The position numbers were made by a program, and so were the translations under genes. 25,000 nucleotides of DNA. Origin: Symbiodinium natans. Lineage: Eukaryota; Sar; Dinophyceae; Suessiales; Symbiodiniaceae. Positions within the stretch are counted from its first letter, which is position 1. Each line of letters begins with the position of its first letter. The stretch lies in the NCBI GenBank assembly GCA_905221605.1, contig CAJNDS010002230.1, forward strand, positions 250,001-275,000. Reading direction: 5' to 3'. The notes beneath the pieces were generated by a model. The model was not told the DNA's origin. It ran no database searches and saw nothing but the letters and a program-made list of their open reading frames with translations. Of the stretch, positions 14,864 to 23,697 are shown one piece after another.

Positions 14864-17065
14864 ATGATTGCAGGGCGTCTTGCTTTCCTTACGCTGCTGA
14901 CATTCTTATGTGGGAGCTTGGCCAGAAAACGGCCATTGGAGGATTCCTCGGATCCCATGCTCGTCAGTACTGGCGAGGCCCCTCTCTGGACACATCAAGA
15001 TGGACAGGGCCTGACCTCTGCTGATCTACAAGCCCAAGCAACCGGCAGACAGTTGACTGGTTCCGTTGAGATTGGCCCAGGCCCAACATTGGACTCAATG
15101 CAGCTCACCGCATGCATCTCACATGCACTCCGCACTGACATCGCAGCTGAAGTTGCGATGGATACCAAGTCATCGGAAGATAACGCTGCTGCCAATCTGG
15201 CAACCCTAACAGCGGATGAATCTGCACTGAAGGGGGAAGCGACATATACCCTGGCATGTCCGGAAGGACATGGTCGGTCCTTCGACGACTCACGAGCCCT
15301 GGCATCAATTATGCCGCCGACAGGTGCTGAGGAGATCGGCTCAAATCTGTCGCATCTCACCACATGCCCCTTGCAAGTACATCCCTCTGGCGCCTCAGCT
15401 GCAGGAGTGATCGGAGTCACGCAGTCAGTTGAGACTGCTGCTTCAATTTCGAAGGCGCCTATAATGGAGGTGTCTGCAACAACCGGGGCAGTGCAGGATA
15501 CTCTGGTGTCCACGGTTCTGCCGTTCTCTGCAGTTGTTCAGCCACCAGTCGCTTGGAGCTGGGAAGCCGACATCATGATCGGACAGATGGCTGACCGTGC
15601 GCTCGCGGCCCAGGTTGCTCGACAGCTCACCGCGGACATCGCTGTTATTCTTCGAGAGTACAGCTCCATGATATACACAGCTACAGGACGCTGGTTGAGA
15701 ACCGACTCAGCAAGACTGGCCAGGCTTTTTCATGCTCACTTTGAGGAGGGCTTCCGTCAATCTTCGGTCATTTTTGCCTACGAAGCTGCTCTGCAACAAG
15801 CGGGGTGCTGCTTTGATGCCTGCGCGCGACTGCCACATCTCCTTCTTCGACAAGGTCTGCAAAGGACCAGCGTGGAAGCAGTGCCACATATCGACTCGGC
15901 GCCATCCACCCCGTCCAGCAGGCCATTAGTGTGCAGTCATTCGGGTGCATTTCACATGTCCTACCAAATGACAGGCCCGCAAGGTCTGTCACCTCTAGCC
16001 CTCGCACATAGGCAGATGCAACGCGCGCAGCTCAAGCTGCCATCACGCTGTGCTGCACTCCGCCTTAAGACCCTGAGCCCAGTAGGTACATCACTAGTAA
16101 TTCCCGCCCCAGGTCCAGCAGTGCGACAAGCCACATCGCCGCCGACTTCAAGTCTTCAGCCGTTAAGCAGCAGTCTTGCAGGTATAGGGTTTAAAAATCT
16201 TCCGGGTTTTGAGCTGCCTGCGCTTTTTGCACGTTCAGCACCTTGCATTGCTCTTCGACGGCTGTTCCCACAAGCGCAGCCCAGAAGTGCACAGCAGGCA
16301 CCCTGTCTCTGCCTCTTTAGCGTAATAAAGATAAGTCGCCATGATTGCCGACCCCCCAGCACAAACTCGAAGCGCTGCAAGTTGTGTGTTTTGTTTTCGG
16401 TCAGCCGACCGGACGGGCTCTACCAGCTGGGGCCCCTGCCAAAGCAAAGCCTCTCACTGTCGCTTATGAGCTGCACTTATCGCTCTTCATCGGCCAAGTC
16501 GCCTGGCCTCCAGTTTTTCCCTTCCGCATATACGCAAACCAAGAATTCGCTGAATCCTTGCATATCTGCCTACCAGGCCAAGCCTTACAGGCAGTCTGGC
16601 TTCTGCTTGCACGTTCTCTTCATCGACATTCCTCCTTTGCTCAGCCTGCCCGGTCCCAAGTCCGGGGCGCGACCAAGATACTGCAAGTCTCGCACACTGT
16701 ACTGCAGTCCTCCACTGAAGGTCGGGGTAGACGTCGTGTGGTCGCGTGGGGTGAGGGTGGAAGGCTCTGCAGGCCAGCATCCTTCCGAAGTTCACAATCG
16801 CTCAGTGCTCTTCCGGCTTCGCCCAGGAACGAAGCTTATCGGCCGTATCCCACATCTGCGGTGGTTTCCTTGGAGGCCAACCTCTGTATTCGGCTCTCTG
16901 TTTGATAGATTGCATCCTCTCACAGTGCACTGTTCCACCAACACCGTTGCTGCCTCCTTCTACAGCTGGCGCACAATCCGATACTCCCTGGCAAGGAGAT
17001 GGCGATTCAATATCCTCCATCTCGTCGCCCCTCCCGTCGTCTCTCTCCCAGACGCATCAAACTAA
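14864..17065 (+). CDS. LINE ORF1, unknown function, signal-peptide-like N-terminus
   Basis: The first ATG after the acceptor-like tract is at 14864 and opens 733 codons; a GTG nine bases earlier is less likely. The N-terminus, MIAGRLAFLTLLTFLCGSLA followed by RKR, has the shape of a secretion signal or membrane anchor, which is odd for a LINE protein. Residues up to about 320 are Thr/Ser/Ala-rich and acidic. A more ordered helical region follows around ADRALAAQVARQLTADIAVI and LRTDSARLARLFHAHFEEGF. After about 16100 the frame becomes Ser/Pro/Leu-rich, and another frame (16345-16905, the frame of ORF2) is also open, so the coding part may end or shift before 17065. I recognise no domain. The ORF overlaps ORF2 by 67 bases. 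It lies within the duplicated-target boundaries, which supports element membership. Confidence 0.5.
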   Translation: MIAGRLAFLTLLTFLCGSLARKRPLEDSSDPMLVSTGEAPLWTHQDGQGLTSADLQAQATGRQLTGSVEIGPGPTLDSMQLTACISHALRTDIAAEVAMDTKSSEDNAAANLATLTADESALKGEATYTLACPEGHGRSFDDSRALASIMPPTGAEEIGSNLSHLTTCPLQVHPSGASAAGVIGVTQSVETAASISKAPIMEVSATTGAVQDTLVSTVLPFSAVVQPPVAWSWEADIMIGQMADRALAAQVARQLTADIAVILREYSSMIYTATGRWLRTDSARLARLFHAHFEEGFRQSSVIFAYEAALQQAGCCFDACARLPHLLLRQGLQRTSVEAVPHIDSAPSTPSSRPLVCSHSGAFHMSYQMTGPQGLSPLALAHRQMQRAQLKLPSRCAALRLKTLSPVGTSLVIPAPGPAVRQATSPPTSSLQPLSSSLAGIGFKNLPGFELPALFARSAPCIALRRLFPQAQPRSAQQAPCLCLFSVIKISRHDCRPPSTNSKRCKLCVLFSVSRPDGLYQLGPLPKQSLSLSLMSCTYRSSSAKSPGLQFFPSAYTQTKNSLNPCISAYQAKPYRQSGFCLHVLFIDIPPLLSLPGPKSGARPRYCKSRTLYCSPPLKVGVDVVWSRGVRVEGSAGQHPSEVHNRSVLFRLRPGTKLIGRIPHLRWFPWRPTSVFGSLFDRLHPLTVHCSTNTVAASFYSWRTIRYSLARRWRFNILHLVAPPVVSLPDASN

Positions 17066-20000
17066 GTATGTGCTCTCAGCGCATGATACCCTCCTTCCTC
17101 TCGATTGTCAGGTCTATCAAACTGCGCTTGCCTCTACGACGAGTTGTTCTCGCGGCCTCCTCATTTGATTGGCGCGACTTCACCCACTCCCGCGCTTGCC
17201 CTTCCCCACGCTCTCACCCTAAACCTGCCCACTCCAGAACACCCAGTTGCCTCACACCTCATCGCGCTTCCTCCTTAGCTGCTCCCCCCTTAACTCCCAA
17301 ACCCGCGCTTCGACTGCTCTCTCTCCTTGCGTGCTTTCAACTGTGTGCCACTGCCCCCGTCACTTTCCCAACATTACCCGAGCCCAACGGAGCAGCGCAT
17401 GTCAAACAATCCTTGTTGCGGGCACAGAAGCGAGCAAACCGTTTTGGCAGAACCACCTATCACGGTCGGGTCTTGACTGCTAAGCAACTAGGATCTCATT
17501 CCCCTAAGCCTGCCCCCAAGTCCGCCAGCTGCACCTCACCTCCCCCCTATCCTAAGCCACATGTTGATGTACTCACCTGGAACAGTAGTGGGCTCTCTCA
17601 GTCCAAGTTGGCTGAATTACTTGCGTGGCTGAACGCAGAAGACAGCCCGTCTCGATACCGCATCGTGTGCATCACTGAAACCCACTGGTCAGACACCAGC
17701 GAGTTTCACATGCAAGGCTGGAATGCTGTGCACTCCGGCTTCAGCACCAAGGCTGCAGGCATCCTGCTACTAGTTCATGAGGATCTATGCGCACCGCACC
17801 AAATACGGTATAAAGAAATTCTGCCAGGTCGCCTCGTACATCTTCGCATATATCAAGGTTCTGCGCCAGCCATAGATATCCTCGGTACATACCAGTACGC
17901 CTGGAATCTTGCGAGAGGCCCTGGATCTCAACCGCAACGCCGCAAGGCCCTGCTTGATGAGCGGCTTGATGTCTGGCAGAAAATACGCAGCTGGGTTCAA
18001 TCTATCCCGGCTAGGAACGCCTTGTTGCTCATAGGTGACTTCAACTGCGGCCTCAAGACGCATTCCACACATGTCGGTCGAGGTATCTCAATTCCCCGCT
18101 CGGGCTATCCTGACGACCAATACCTCTTCCAGGACATCCTTACCGACTATGCGCTGACAGCTCTCAACACCTGGGGGCGCCATGGTCGCAAGGCCGGCAC
18201 CTTCCAGCACCATTCTGGCTCCGTGACACAGATTGACTTTGCCATTGTTAGGGCCAGACTCACCACGCCGCAAGCCCTCCAGGCCAAATCACTCCAGGCA
18301 GTCCCCATACTGCCCAAAACTGGCATGTATCACTGCCCCGTGCATCTTACATTTCCTTTGCCTGCAAACCCCACTGCTCACCAGGCTGCCTCCCAGAGTC
18401 TAACGCTGGCCAGTGTCAAAGCTCAGCTTCGCGCCTCTCCGGATACGCAACAGAGCTTCATAGCCAATCTCCCTACTCAGGTCCAGGACGAGGAGGACCT
18501 CATCAAGTCCATGTACGACTCCTGGGCACTCGCCTGTAGAGAGAATCCACCCCCTGCTACCCGCACCAAGGCGGAACAAGTCAAGGAAGAGCTTCAGCGT
18601 ACAACTTTGGTCACAGTCAGGTCTCTCTGGGCTCTGAGAGATCAAGTGCATCAGAATCGTACCCAGCTCCTCTCTACTGCCTTACTTCACTGTGTAGCCT
18701 CGGCACTCACACCGGTTCAAGCTTACCTACCGGCACGCGTCTCATCCTGGCTGAGAACCAGCACCTCGCGTTATCTGGGCGCAATCCTACGTTGGTGGAA
18801 GCTCAGCACCCAACACGACTGCCAAGCGAGGGCTCTTCGCAAACATTGCCGCGCCAGGAAGAAGAAACACCTTGAAGCTCTCATTGCTGACGCACAGGCT
18901 GGCAAGCACTGCCTGACGGCCTTACATAACATCCTGAAGAGATTTGCGCCTAAAACCCGGCCCAAACGCATCCAACTTCGGACCTCCAGCGGCGACATTC
19001 AATCGCCGTCAGCTGAGCTAGCTCAGATCCTCTCGCATTTCCGCGTTGTCTACGACTCGCCGACAACCCAACCATCACCTAGAGCTGTTTTGTCTCCGAT
19101 CACCTTTTCCATCACAGAGATAACTAATGCTTTTCTGCATCTCCCACGGAAGGCTCTCCCATCACATTATCCTCCAGCTCCGCTCTGGCAAGCAGCCGCC
19201 CCCTTAGCTGCTAGTGTCTTTCACGAATGTCTGCATCAAGCGTTTAAGTCTGAGCGCCTTTATCTACCAGACACATGGCATAGAATCCAGGTGGCACTCA
19301 TCCCTAAACCCTCTAAGCCCCTAAACTGCCCGGGTTCGCTTAGACCCATTTCCCTACTGCCGCCGATGGCAAAAGTCCTGGCGAAACTTCTCGCCTCCCG
19401 CATTCGTCCTTTTGCGCAGGAAGCTGCCTCCAAACTTCCGCAATATGCCTACCTCCCACAGAGGCAAACGCTCGACGCTCTCGATCGCGCTTTCTCCCAT
19501 TGCCACTCGGTGCGACTTAAGCGACAGACAGGCTACATTACCACGAGGGATCGCTACGAAGGCAAAATAACAAGGCAGTGTGAAGGGGGCATAACCTTCT
19601 CACTTGATCTTCAGAGAGCTTTCGATAGCATCCCCTGGAGTTCACTAGAAACCAGTCTGCAAGACGCTGGTGTTCCTCGCTCGCTTGTACACCTCATAAT
19701 GTACTTGCACGAACGAGCCACGTATGTCTTTCGCACCTCGCACTCGCAAGGCTCTATTTTCGCGGGACAGGGCATCAGGCAAGGCTGCGGTCTGGCTCCA
19801 CTAGTATGGACCATTTACTCCCTGAAAATCCTTAAGAGCATGGCATCCATCGCCCCAAACTCGCAGCGGACGCTCTTTGCAGACGACTTTCTCTTCCAAT
19901 GGAGCATAAGCTCGCCACAGGACTTCCTGAAAATCCCACACCAAATTGCTGGAATCATCCAGACCCTGAATAGGCAAGGGATGTTTTTAAGTCCGGGTAA

Positions 20001-21306
20001 ATCGGTCATCCTGTACAGCTTGTGGGGAGGACAAGTGCCCAAGCTGCTCAAACCCCTAGTTAGGCTGCACCCCACCCTAGGTCGTTGCTTTCGTGTGCCC
20101 CTTCATGACTATAAACAGGCTGTCTCACTCCCGGTTGTGAGCACCCATGTTTATCTTGGCATGGTTCTCTCCTATAAAAATTTCGAGATGCACAGCCTAC
20201 GGCACAGAACTAGACAGTCCTGGATTGCTTTTAACAGAGTCAAGCACATACTCTGCAACAGAACGCTCAGCCTGCACTTGCGGCTACAGCTATATAAAGC
20301 ACTGTGCCTCTCCATTCTCCGATATGGGCTTCCCAGCTGTGGGCTGACTGCTCTAGGGCGTGACAAATTCACCACCACTGTGCTGCGTCAAACACGCATG
20401 GTGGTTCGCAACCACTCCTACTTTACTGGACTTTCCAATGCAGACTTTCTCCAGCGATTCAAGTTGGAAGAGCCTCTCACAAGCTTCCATGGTATTCTCC
20501 TTAACAGGTTAAGAGGCATTGAGCACAAACCTGCAGCCCAGACCCACCCTCCTGAGGTCTGTGCCTGGTGGCAGCACCTTCGCTCCACTGTGGAGGCTCC
20601 GTCGGAGACTCCGGTGGATGAGAGGCAGTTAAGGCACAGGCGGGACACCCATCAATCTGAACCGTGTACTGTCTGCGGGGCTGTTTTTGTCAACGAGGCC
20701 GCGCTGCGCTTTCACATCACCAAGATGCATGTCCAACCGGACAAAAACACCCAAAAGGCCTTGAAGGCAGCGCTTCGTGTTCGCAAGGATGAACACATGC
20801 TGCATGCGCACGGCGGATTGCCGACCTGCAGGCACTGCAGACACAAGTTTTCGTCCTGGCCTCAGTTCATGAGCCACTTTAATCGGCAATGCTGCCCAGT
20901 TCTGCACCTTCAGCAAGCCTCTCAGTTTCCCCCGCTTCCCCCAGACCCGGCGCCGCTGATTCAACAAGCTGAACTGCTTTCTTTGGCCGCGACTTACACC
21001 TGGCAAGAGCTCGCTGCAGAAGTCCAAAAGTTTGGCAGGCTCCTGCACTGTCCGCTATGCAATCTTTGGATGGCGCAAACTGGCCAACTGGTGAAGCACA
21101 TGCAAGCCCAGCACAATGACTTTTCCACCGCCATTTCTCTCATTCAGCAGTTCCTTCTTGAGTGTAAAGGTATTACCAAGCCTTGCCGCTTTTGCTCTAC
21201 TAGTCATCACAAGGCCGCGGTGGGTTGTCCGGTTCTCTTTAGAGTTGCCCTCCAGCATAGCCTCCAAGAGGGGCGTTGGCAGGTGCAGGAGAGCTGTTTT
21301 GAGTAA
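16999..21306 (+). CDS. LINE ORF2: APE-type endonuclease, reverse transcriptase, C2H2 zinc fingers
   Basis: This 1435-residue protein nicks target DNA and copies the element RNA there. The first 185 residues are basic and Pro/Ser-rich. The endonuclease spans about 188-455: VLTWNSSGL (Asn195), CITETHW (Glu227), ILGTYQY (Tyr near 298-300), LLIGDFNC (346-349), TQIDFAIV (411-414), and a final MYHCPV where SDH is usual. The RT spans about 755-1120: IPKPSKPLN and LRPISLLPP, motif A FSLDLQRAFD (867-876), motif B GQGIRQGCGLAP (923-934), motif C FADD (960-963). Zinc-finger-type pairs follow: CTVC...H...H (1223-1244), CRHC...H...C (1277-1298), CPLC...H...H (1351-1372), and a partial CRFC...H...C (1396-1410). 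The frame is intact. The ATG at 16999 overlaps ORF1, but the first conserved residues only appear near KQSLLRAQKRANRFG (136-150). Confidence 0.9.
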   Translation: MAIQYPPSRRPSRRLSPRRIKLSMCSQRMIPSFLSIVRSIKLRLPLRRVVLAASSFDWRDFTHSRACPSPRSHPKPAHSRTPSCLTPHRASSLAAPPLTPKPALRLLSLLACFQLCATAPVTFPTLPEPNGAAHVKQSLLRAQKRANRFGRTTYHGRVLTAKQLGSHSPKPAPKSASCTSPPPYPKPHVDVLTWNSSGLSQSKLAELLAWLNAEDSPSRYRIVCITETHWSDTSEFHMQGWNAVHSGFSTKAAGILLLVHEDLCAPHQIRYKEILPGRLVHLRIYQGSAPAIDILGTYQYAWNLARGPGSQPQRRKALLDERLDVWQKIRSWVQSIPARNALLLIGDFNCGLKTHSTHVGRGISIPRSGYPDDQYLFQDILTDYALTALNTWGRHGRKAGTFQHHSGSVTQIDFAIVRARLTTPQALQAKSLQAVPILPKTGMYHCPVHLTFPLPANPTAHQAASQSLTLASVKAQLRASPDTQQSFIANLPTQVQDEEDLIKSMYDSWALACRENPPPATRTKAEQVKEELQRTTLVTVRSLWALRDQVHQNRTQLLSTALLHCVASALTPVQAYLPARVSSWLRTSTSRYLGAILRWWKLSTQHDCQARALRKHCRARKKKHLEALIADAQAGKHCLTALHNILKRFAPKTRPKRIQLRTSSGDIQSPSAELAQILSHFRVVYDSPTTQPSPRAVLSPITFSITEITNAFLHLPRKALPSHYPPAPLWQAAAPLAASVFHECLHQAFKSERLYLPDTWHRIQVALIPKPSKPLNCPGSLRPISLLPPMAKVLAKLLASRIRPFAQEAASKLPQYAYLPQRQTLDALDRAFSHCHSVRLKRQTGYITTRDRYEGKITRQCEGGITFSLDLQRAFDSIPWSSLETSLQDAGVPRSLVHLIMYLHERATYVFRTSHSQGSIFAGQGIRQGCGLAPLVWTIYSLKILKSMASIAPNSQRTLFADDFLFQWSISSPQDFLKIPHQIAGIIQTLNRQGMFLSPGKSVILYSLWGGQVPKLLKPLVRLHPTLGRCFRVPLHDYKQAVSLPVVSTHVYLGMVLSYKNFEMHSLRHRTRQSWIAFNRVKHILCNRTLSLHLRLQLYKALCLSILRYGLPSCGLTALGRDKFTTTVLRQTRMVVRNHSYFTGLSNADFLQRFKLEEPLTSFHGILLNRLRGIEHKPAAQTHPPEVCAWWQHLRSTVEAPSETPVDERQLRHRRDTHQSEPCTVCGAVFVNEAALRFHITKMHVQPDKNTQKALKAALRVRKDEHMLHAHGGLPTCRHCRHKFSSWPQFMSHFNRQCCPVLHLQQASQFPPLPPDPAPLIQQAELLSLAATYTWQELAAEVQKFGRLLHCPLCNLWMAQTGQLVKHMQAQHNDFSTAISLIQQFLLECKGITKPCRFCSTSHHKAAVGCPVLFRVALQHSLQEGRWQVQESCFE

Positions 21307-21683
21307 GGGGTATGCAACTGTAAGGACCTCCAAAGCGAGTTGCCGGCCCGACCGAGCCCCCCCCTGCAGCAAGGTTTCTGGACGGAAGCCGAAACCACTC
21401 CCCGTTGGCCCCGTGCCTCGCAGCTTGCACGTTCCTGTCTCGGCACATGCCTTGCCAGTCAGACTTGCCAATCACGGCAGCGTCTGCGGCCCAGGAGCCT
21501 TTGCCAGAAGCAGCTGCGAACTTGGCTTGACCCGCCTGAGCTGCTGACTCTTGAAGTAAACACCAGCAATCAACACCGCTGTTTGTTCGCCTTCAGCCGA
21601 GCGCCTCTCTCCGGGCGTAGCCACTGCCTCGGCTCTCTTGAATCACCACAACAGACTGCGACACACCCTTCAGGCTTCACAGC
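21307..21683 (+). other. Spacer between LINE ORF2 and the helical ORF
   Basis: The stretch is 377 bases. Two + strand frames are open through much of it (21116-21547 and 21340-21711) with Pro/Arg/Ser-rich, low-information products. It could be a linker of a polyprotein reached by frameshifting or simply untranslated sequence. No IRES-like or other structured signal was identified. Confidence 0.4.
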
Positions 21684-22625
21684 ATGGAGGACGTCGGCCG
21701 GGACGAGCTAATCCGAGGACAGCAGGAGCTTGCGTTGTTCAACTCGATGATGCCAGCGCCGGGAGCCGCAATTCCCCCTTCGCAGGGAACCGGTCTGCGG
21801 AGACAACGAGATCGCAACGACGAAAGCCCACATGTCATCCGCAAGGCCTTCCGACCCAAAGGGAAGGGCCCGTCATATCCACAGGACAGACGAACCTCCG
21901 CCAGTTTCTTGGAGGACTCAAGCAGCAGCGATGCTCAGTTGGAAGTAGTGAAGATGATGGCCAGGCTCAGCGTACGCCAGGCCGACCAGCTGAGCATCCT
22001 GAAGTTAGACACGACCTATGTCTTGTTCCTCAAGACGCAAGGAGCAATGTCGATTACGAAGGATCTATGGGCAATGGGGAATCGGTGGCACGAACAGAAA
22101 GAACAAACTCCACAGGACATCACGATGCCGCTTCGCAACACCTTATTCTCCTGCCTTCTGCGCTCGCTGGATCTACGACTCCAGGCACTGCAAGAGAAGG
22201 AGGATGCCCGGGTGCAAGCCAGGAGCTTGCACTTGCTTCAGGACCGGGAGGATCACGTGTTGGCATTCAACTATATGCAATGGGACTCGCAGACCAGGCA
22301 GTACCTTGTGAAGAAGGACAGGGAGCCTCTTGCCCTGACCGAACTGAGGAGGGACATTGCCACCATGCAAGCCAATCTGGCCCATCCTCGGGTCGTCAAC
22401 CGTTTTCACGCCATGAGGAAGCTTACGGAAGACCTGAGTGGGGACGTCCTGCCGATGCACTTGGAGATCGGACTTCGCAGCCAAGTTGCCCATCAGGTCT
22501 TCGACTGCCTGGACAAATGGTGTCACAGCGGCGCCTTTCACTTGATCTCAGCCACCCTTCGCCACGAACGCCTAGGCAGAGACGGTCTGGTCTCTTCGTT
22601 GGTGAAAGCTGTGGATCGTCTGTGA
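21684..22625 (+). CDS. LINE helical gag-like ORF upstream of the USP domain
   Basis: An ATG at 21684 opens 313 codons. The first 70 residues are basic and disordered (LRRQRDRNDES, FRPKGKGPSYPQDRR), suiting RNA binding. The rest is helical, with FNYMQWDSQTRQYLVKKDRE around residue 195 and HPRVVNRFHAMRKLTEDLSG later, ending in TLRHERLGRDGLVSSLVKAV. I recall similar modules in dinoflagellate retroelement proteins but know no established function; nucleocapsid or multimerisation is an inference. It comes after the RT, whereas gag-like ORFs usually precede it. The frame stops at 22623-22625, just where the protease frame begins to look coding, so the two are probably expressed as one product by a -1 shift, or the copy carries an indel. 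No key residue can be judged. Confidence 0.6.
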   Translation: MEDVGRDELIRGQQELALFNSMMPAPGAAIPPSQGTGLRRQRDRNDESPHVIRKAFRPKGKGPSYPQDRRTSASFLEDSSSSDAQLEVVKMMARLSVRQADQLSILKLDTTYVLFLKTQGAMSITKDLWAMGNRWHEQKEQTPQDITMPLRNTLFSCLLRSLDLRLQALQEKEDARVQARSLHLLQDREDHVLAFNYMQWDSQTRQYLVKKDREPLALTELRRDIATMQANLAHPRVVNRFHAMRKLTEDLSGDVLPMHLEIGLRSQVAHQVFDCLDKWCHSGAFHLISATLRHERLGRDGLVSSLVKAVDRL

Positions 22626-23500
22626 AGCCTGCCGTCAGTCGGAAGCTGAAACTCCTTAATACAGCCAATTTCTGTTACATAAACAGTTGCCTACATGCCC
22701 TTTTGCACTTGCAATCTCTCTGCCCACCTGCAGCCGATTTTGTAAGGCCAGACTTTCAGAAAATCTTGAAATGGCTGGCTACTCAGAAAGAAGTCCATGT
22801 TTGGCGCACCTTGGGTTTTCAGCAATTGCTTCATGGCTGGCCCAGGCCACTTGAGCAACATGACGTTGCAGAACTACTTCTGCATATGAAGGACGGTGAC
22901 CTGCTGGCTGCCGGCTGCTTCACTGGCAGCTGGCAAGCCAGACGCATGGAACATACTCTTCAAGTGCTTGACGGAGGACACGTCAGTCCCCTCTTCATCG
23001 ACGCTCCACTTGGAGCAGTCTCGACCTCAGGAGTGGCTGCCTCTGCAGCCACTGCATCACCCTCTGCTGCAGATGCCCGCCGTTGCACCCTGCAGACGCT
23101 TGTAGATGCCTGGGCTTCTCAGGCCCATCCGCATGCGCTGTGTGAGCTGCCAGAAGTCTTGATGCTACAGATCAATCGGTTCTGGGACCCTGCTTTCCCG
23201 CAGCATAAGAATTCACAACCCGTAAGCGCTGGCTGCACTGTCTCCTTGCCCCACTTCCTGCAACCAGACAGTCTTCAGACCTCCCTGGCCAGATATCAGG
23301 TTCGAGCGATCTTGTTGCATCAAGGAGCATCCAATGCCTCCGGACACTATCGTGCTCTGACGCTGTCACCTGAAGGTGTAGCGTGGTTGCACGACGATGG
23401 TGCTTCAGCTGTGAACGTTACAATCAAACAGAGAGCCGAATTAGACAAGCAATCATATGTTTTCTTCTGCACGCTGATAGAGGCCTCTCTCTCTCCGTAG
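22622..23500 (+). CDS. Ubiquitin-specific protease (USP, peptidase C19) domain encoded by the LINE
   Basis: USPs remove ubiquitin from proteins with a Cys-His-Asp/Asn triad. The Cys box reads NTANFCYINSCLHALLHLQ (Cys codon at 22673). The second conserved box is PLEQHDVAELLLHM, matching the family's QQDAxEFL. LPEVLMLQINRF matches LPxxLxxxLxRF, and the His box is ASGHYRAL (His codon at 23345), followed by WLHDDGASAV with candidate acidic partners. The domain is about 280 residues, short for a USP because the finger region is small. The frame is open upstream to 21638, but that part is the shadow of the helical ORF, so coding probably enters near 22600. No ATG suits a separate start before the Cys box. 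All catalytic positions are present, so activity is plausible. The stop is at 23498-23500. Confidence 0.8.
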   Translation: MKPAVSRKLKLLNTANFCYINSCLHALLHLQSLCPPAADFVRPDFQKILKWLATQKEVHVWRTLGFQQLLHGWPRPLEQHDVAELLLHMKDGDLLAAGCFTGSWQARRMEHTLQVLDGGHVSPLFIDAPLGAVSTSGVAASAATASPSAADARRCTLQTLVDAWASQAHPHALCELPEVLMLQINRFWDPAFPQHKNSQPVSAGCTVSLPHFLQPDSLQTSLARYQVRAILLHQGASNASGHYRALTLSPEGVAWLHDDGASAVNVTIKQRAELDKQSYVFFCTLIEASLSP

Positions 23501-23697
23501 AGTGTCACTTCAAGTGTTGGACTCATCAGTTGATAGAACTGTACAGGTTTTGCTAGTATTCTGCTGTCTTCTGCACTGCTCATGGGGCGCTCGCGCCGGG
23601 TGCAGTACAGGGGTAGCCTCCGCTTCATCACGAAGCCGCATGCACAGTCATGCACCTGACACGCTATGCAAAGCACTCCTTTGCCGCGTCGGAAGAA
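23501..23697 (+). other. LINE 3' untranslated region ending in a GAA tail
   Basis: About 200 bases without a sustained frame, ending CGTCGGAAGAAGAA next to the right target-site copy. The last GAA also counts as the start of the 13-bp repeat, so the exact boundary is ambiguous by two or three bases. There is no poly(A). Confidence 0.5.

Larger units (their letters stand above)
14693..23697 (+). mobile_element. Full-length LINE of about 9.0 kb encoding endonuclease-RT-zinc fingers and a USP-type protease
   Basis: The element is bounded by the 13-bp direct repeats at 14680-14692 and 23698-23710. Inside are, in order, a leader with a splice-acceptor-like tract, ORF1, ORF2 (APE endonuclease, RT, C2H2 fingers), a helical gag-like ORF and a USP/peptidase C19 frame, then about 200 bases of 3' untranslated sequence ending in GAAGAAGAA. 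A short GAA tail plus a target-site duplication fits target-primed reverse transcription. The exact duplication and long open frames suggest a young copy. It sits between two VCBS exon pairs in the same orientation, so probably within an intron of that gene. From memory, similar EN-RT-finger-helical-USP orders occur in other dinoflagellate predicted proteins; I have not checked this. Confidence 0.7.

Noticed and set aside
21638-22600. Upstream 320 codons of the frame that holds the USP domain
   Set aside because: Composition is Arg/Gly/Ser/Pro-rich with no motif, and the same bases encode the helical ORF in another frame; treated as a shadow.
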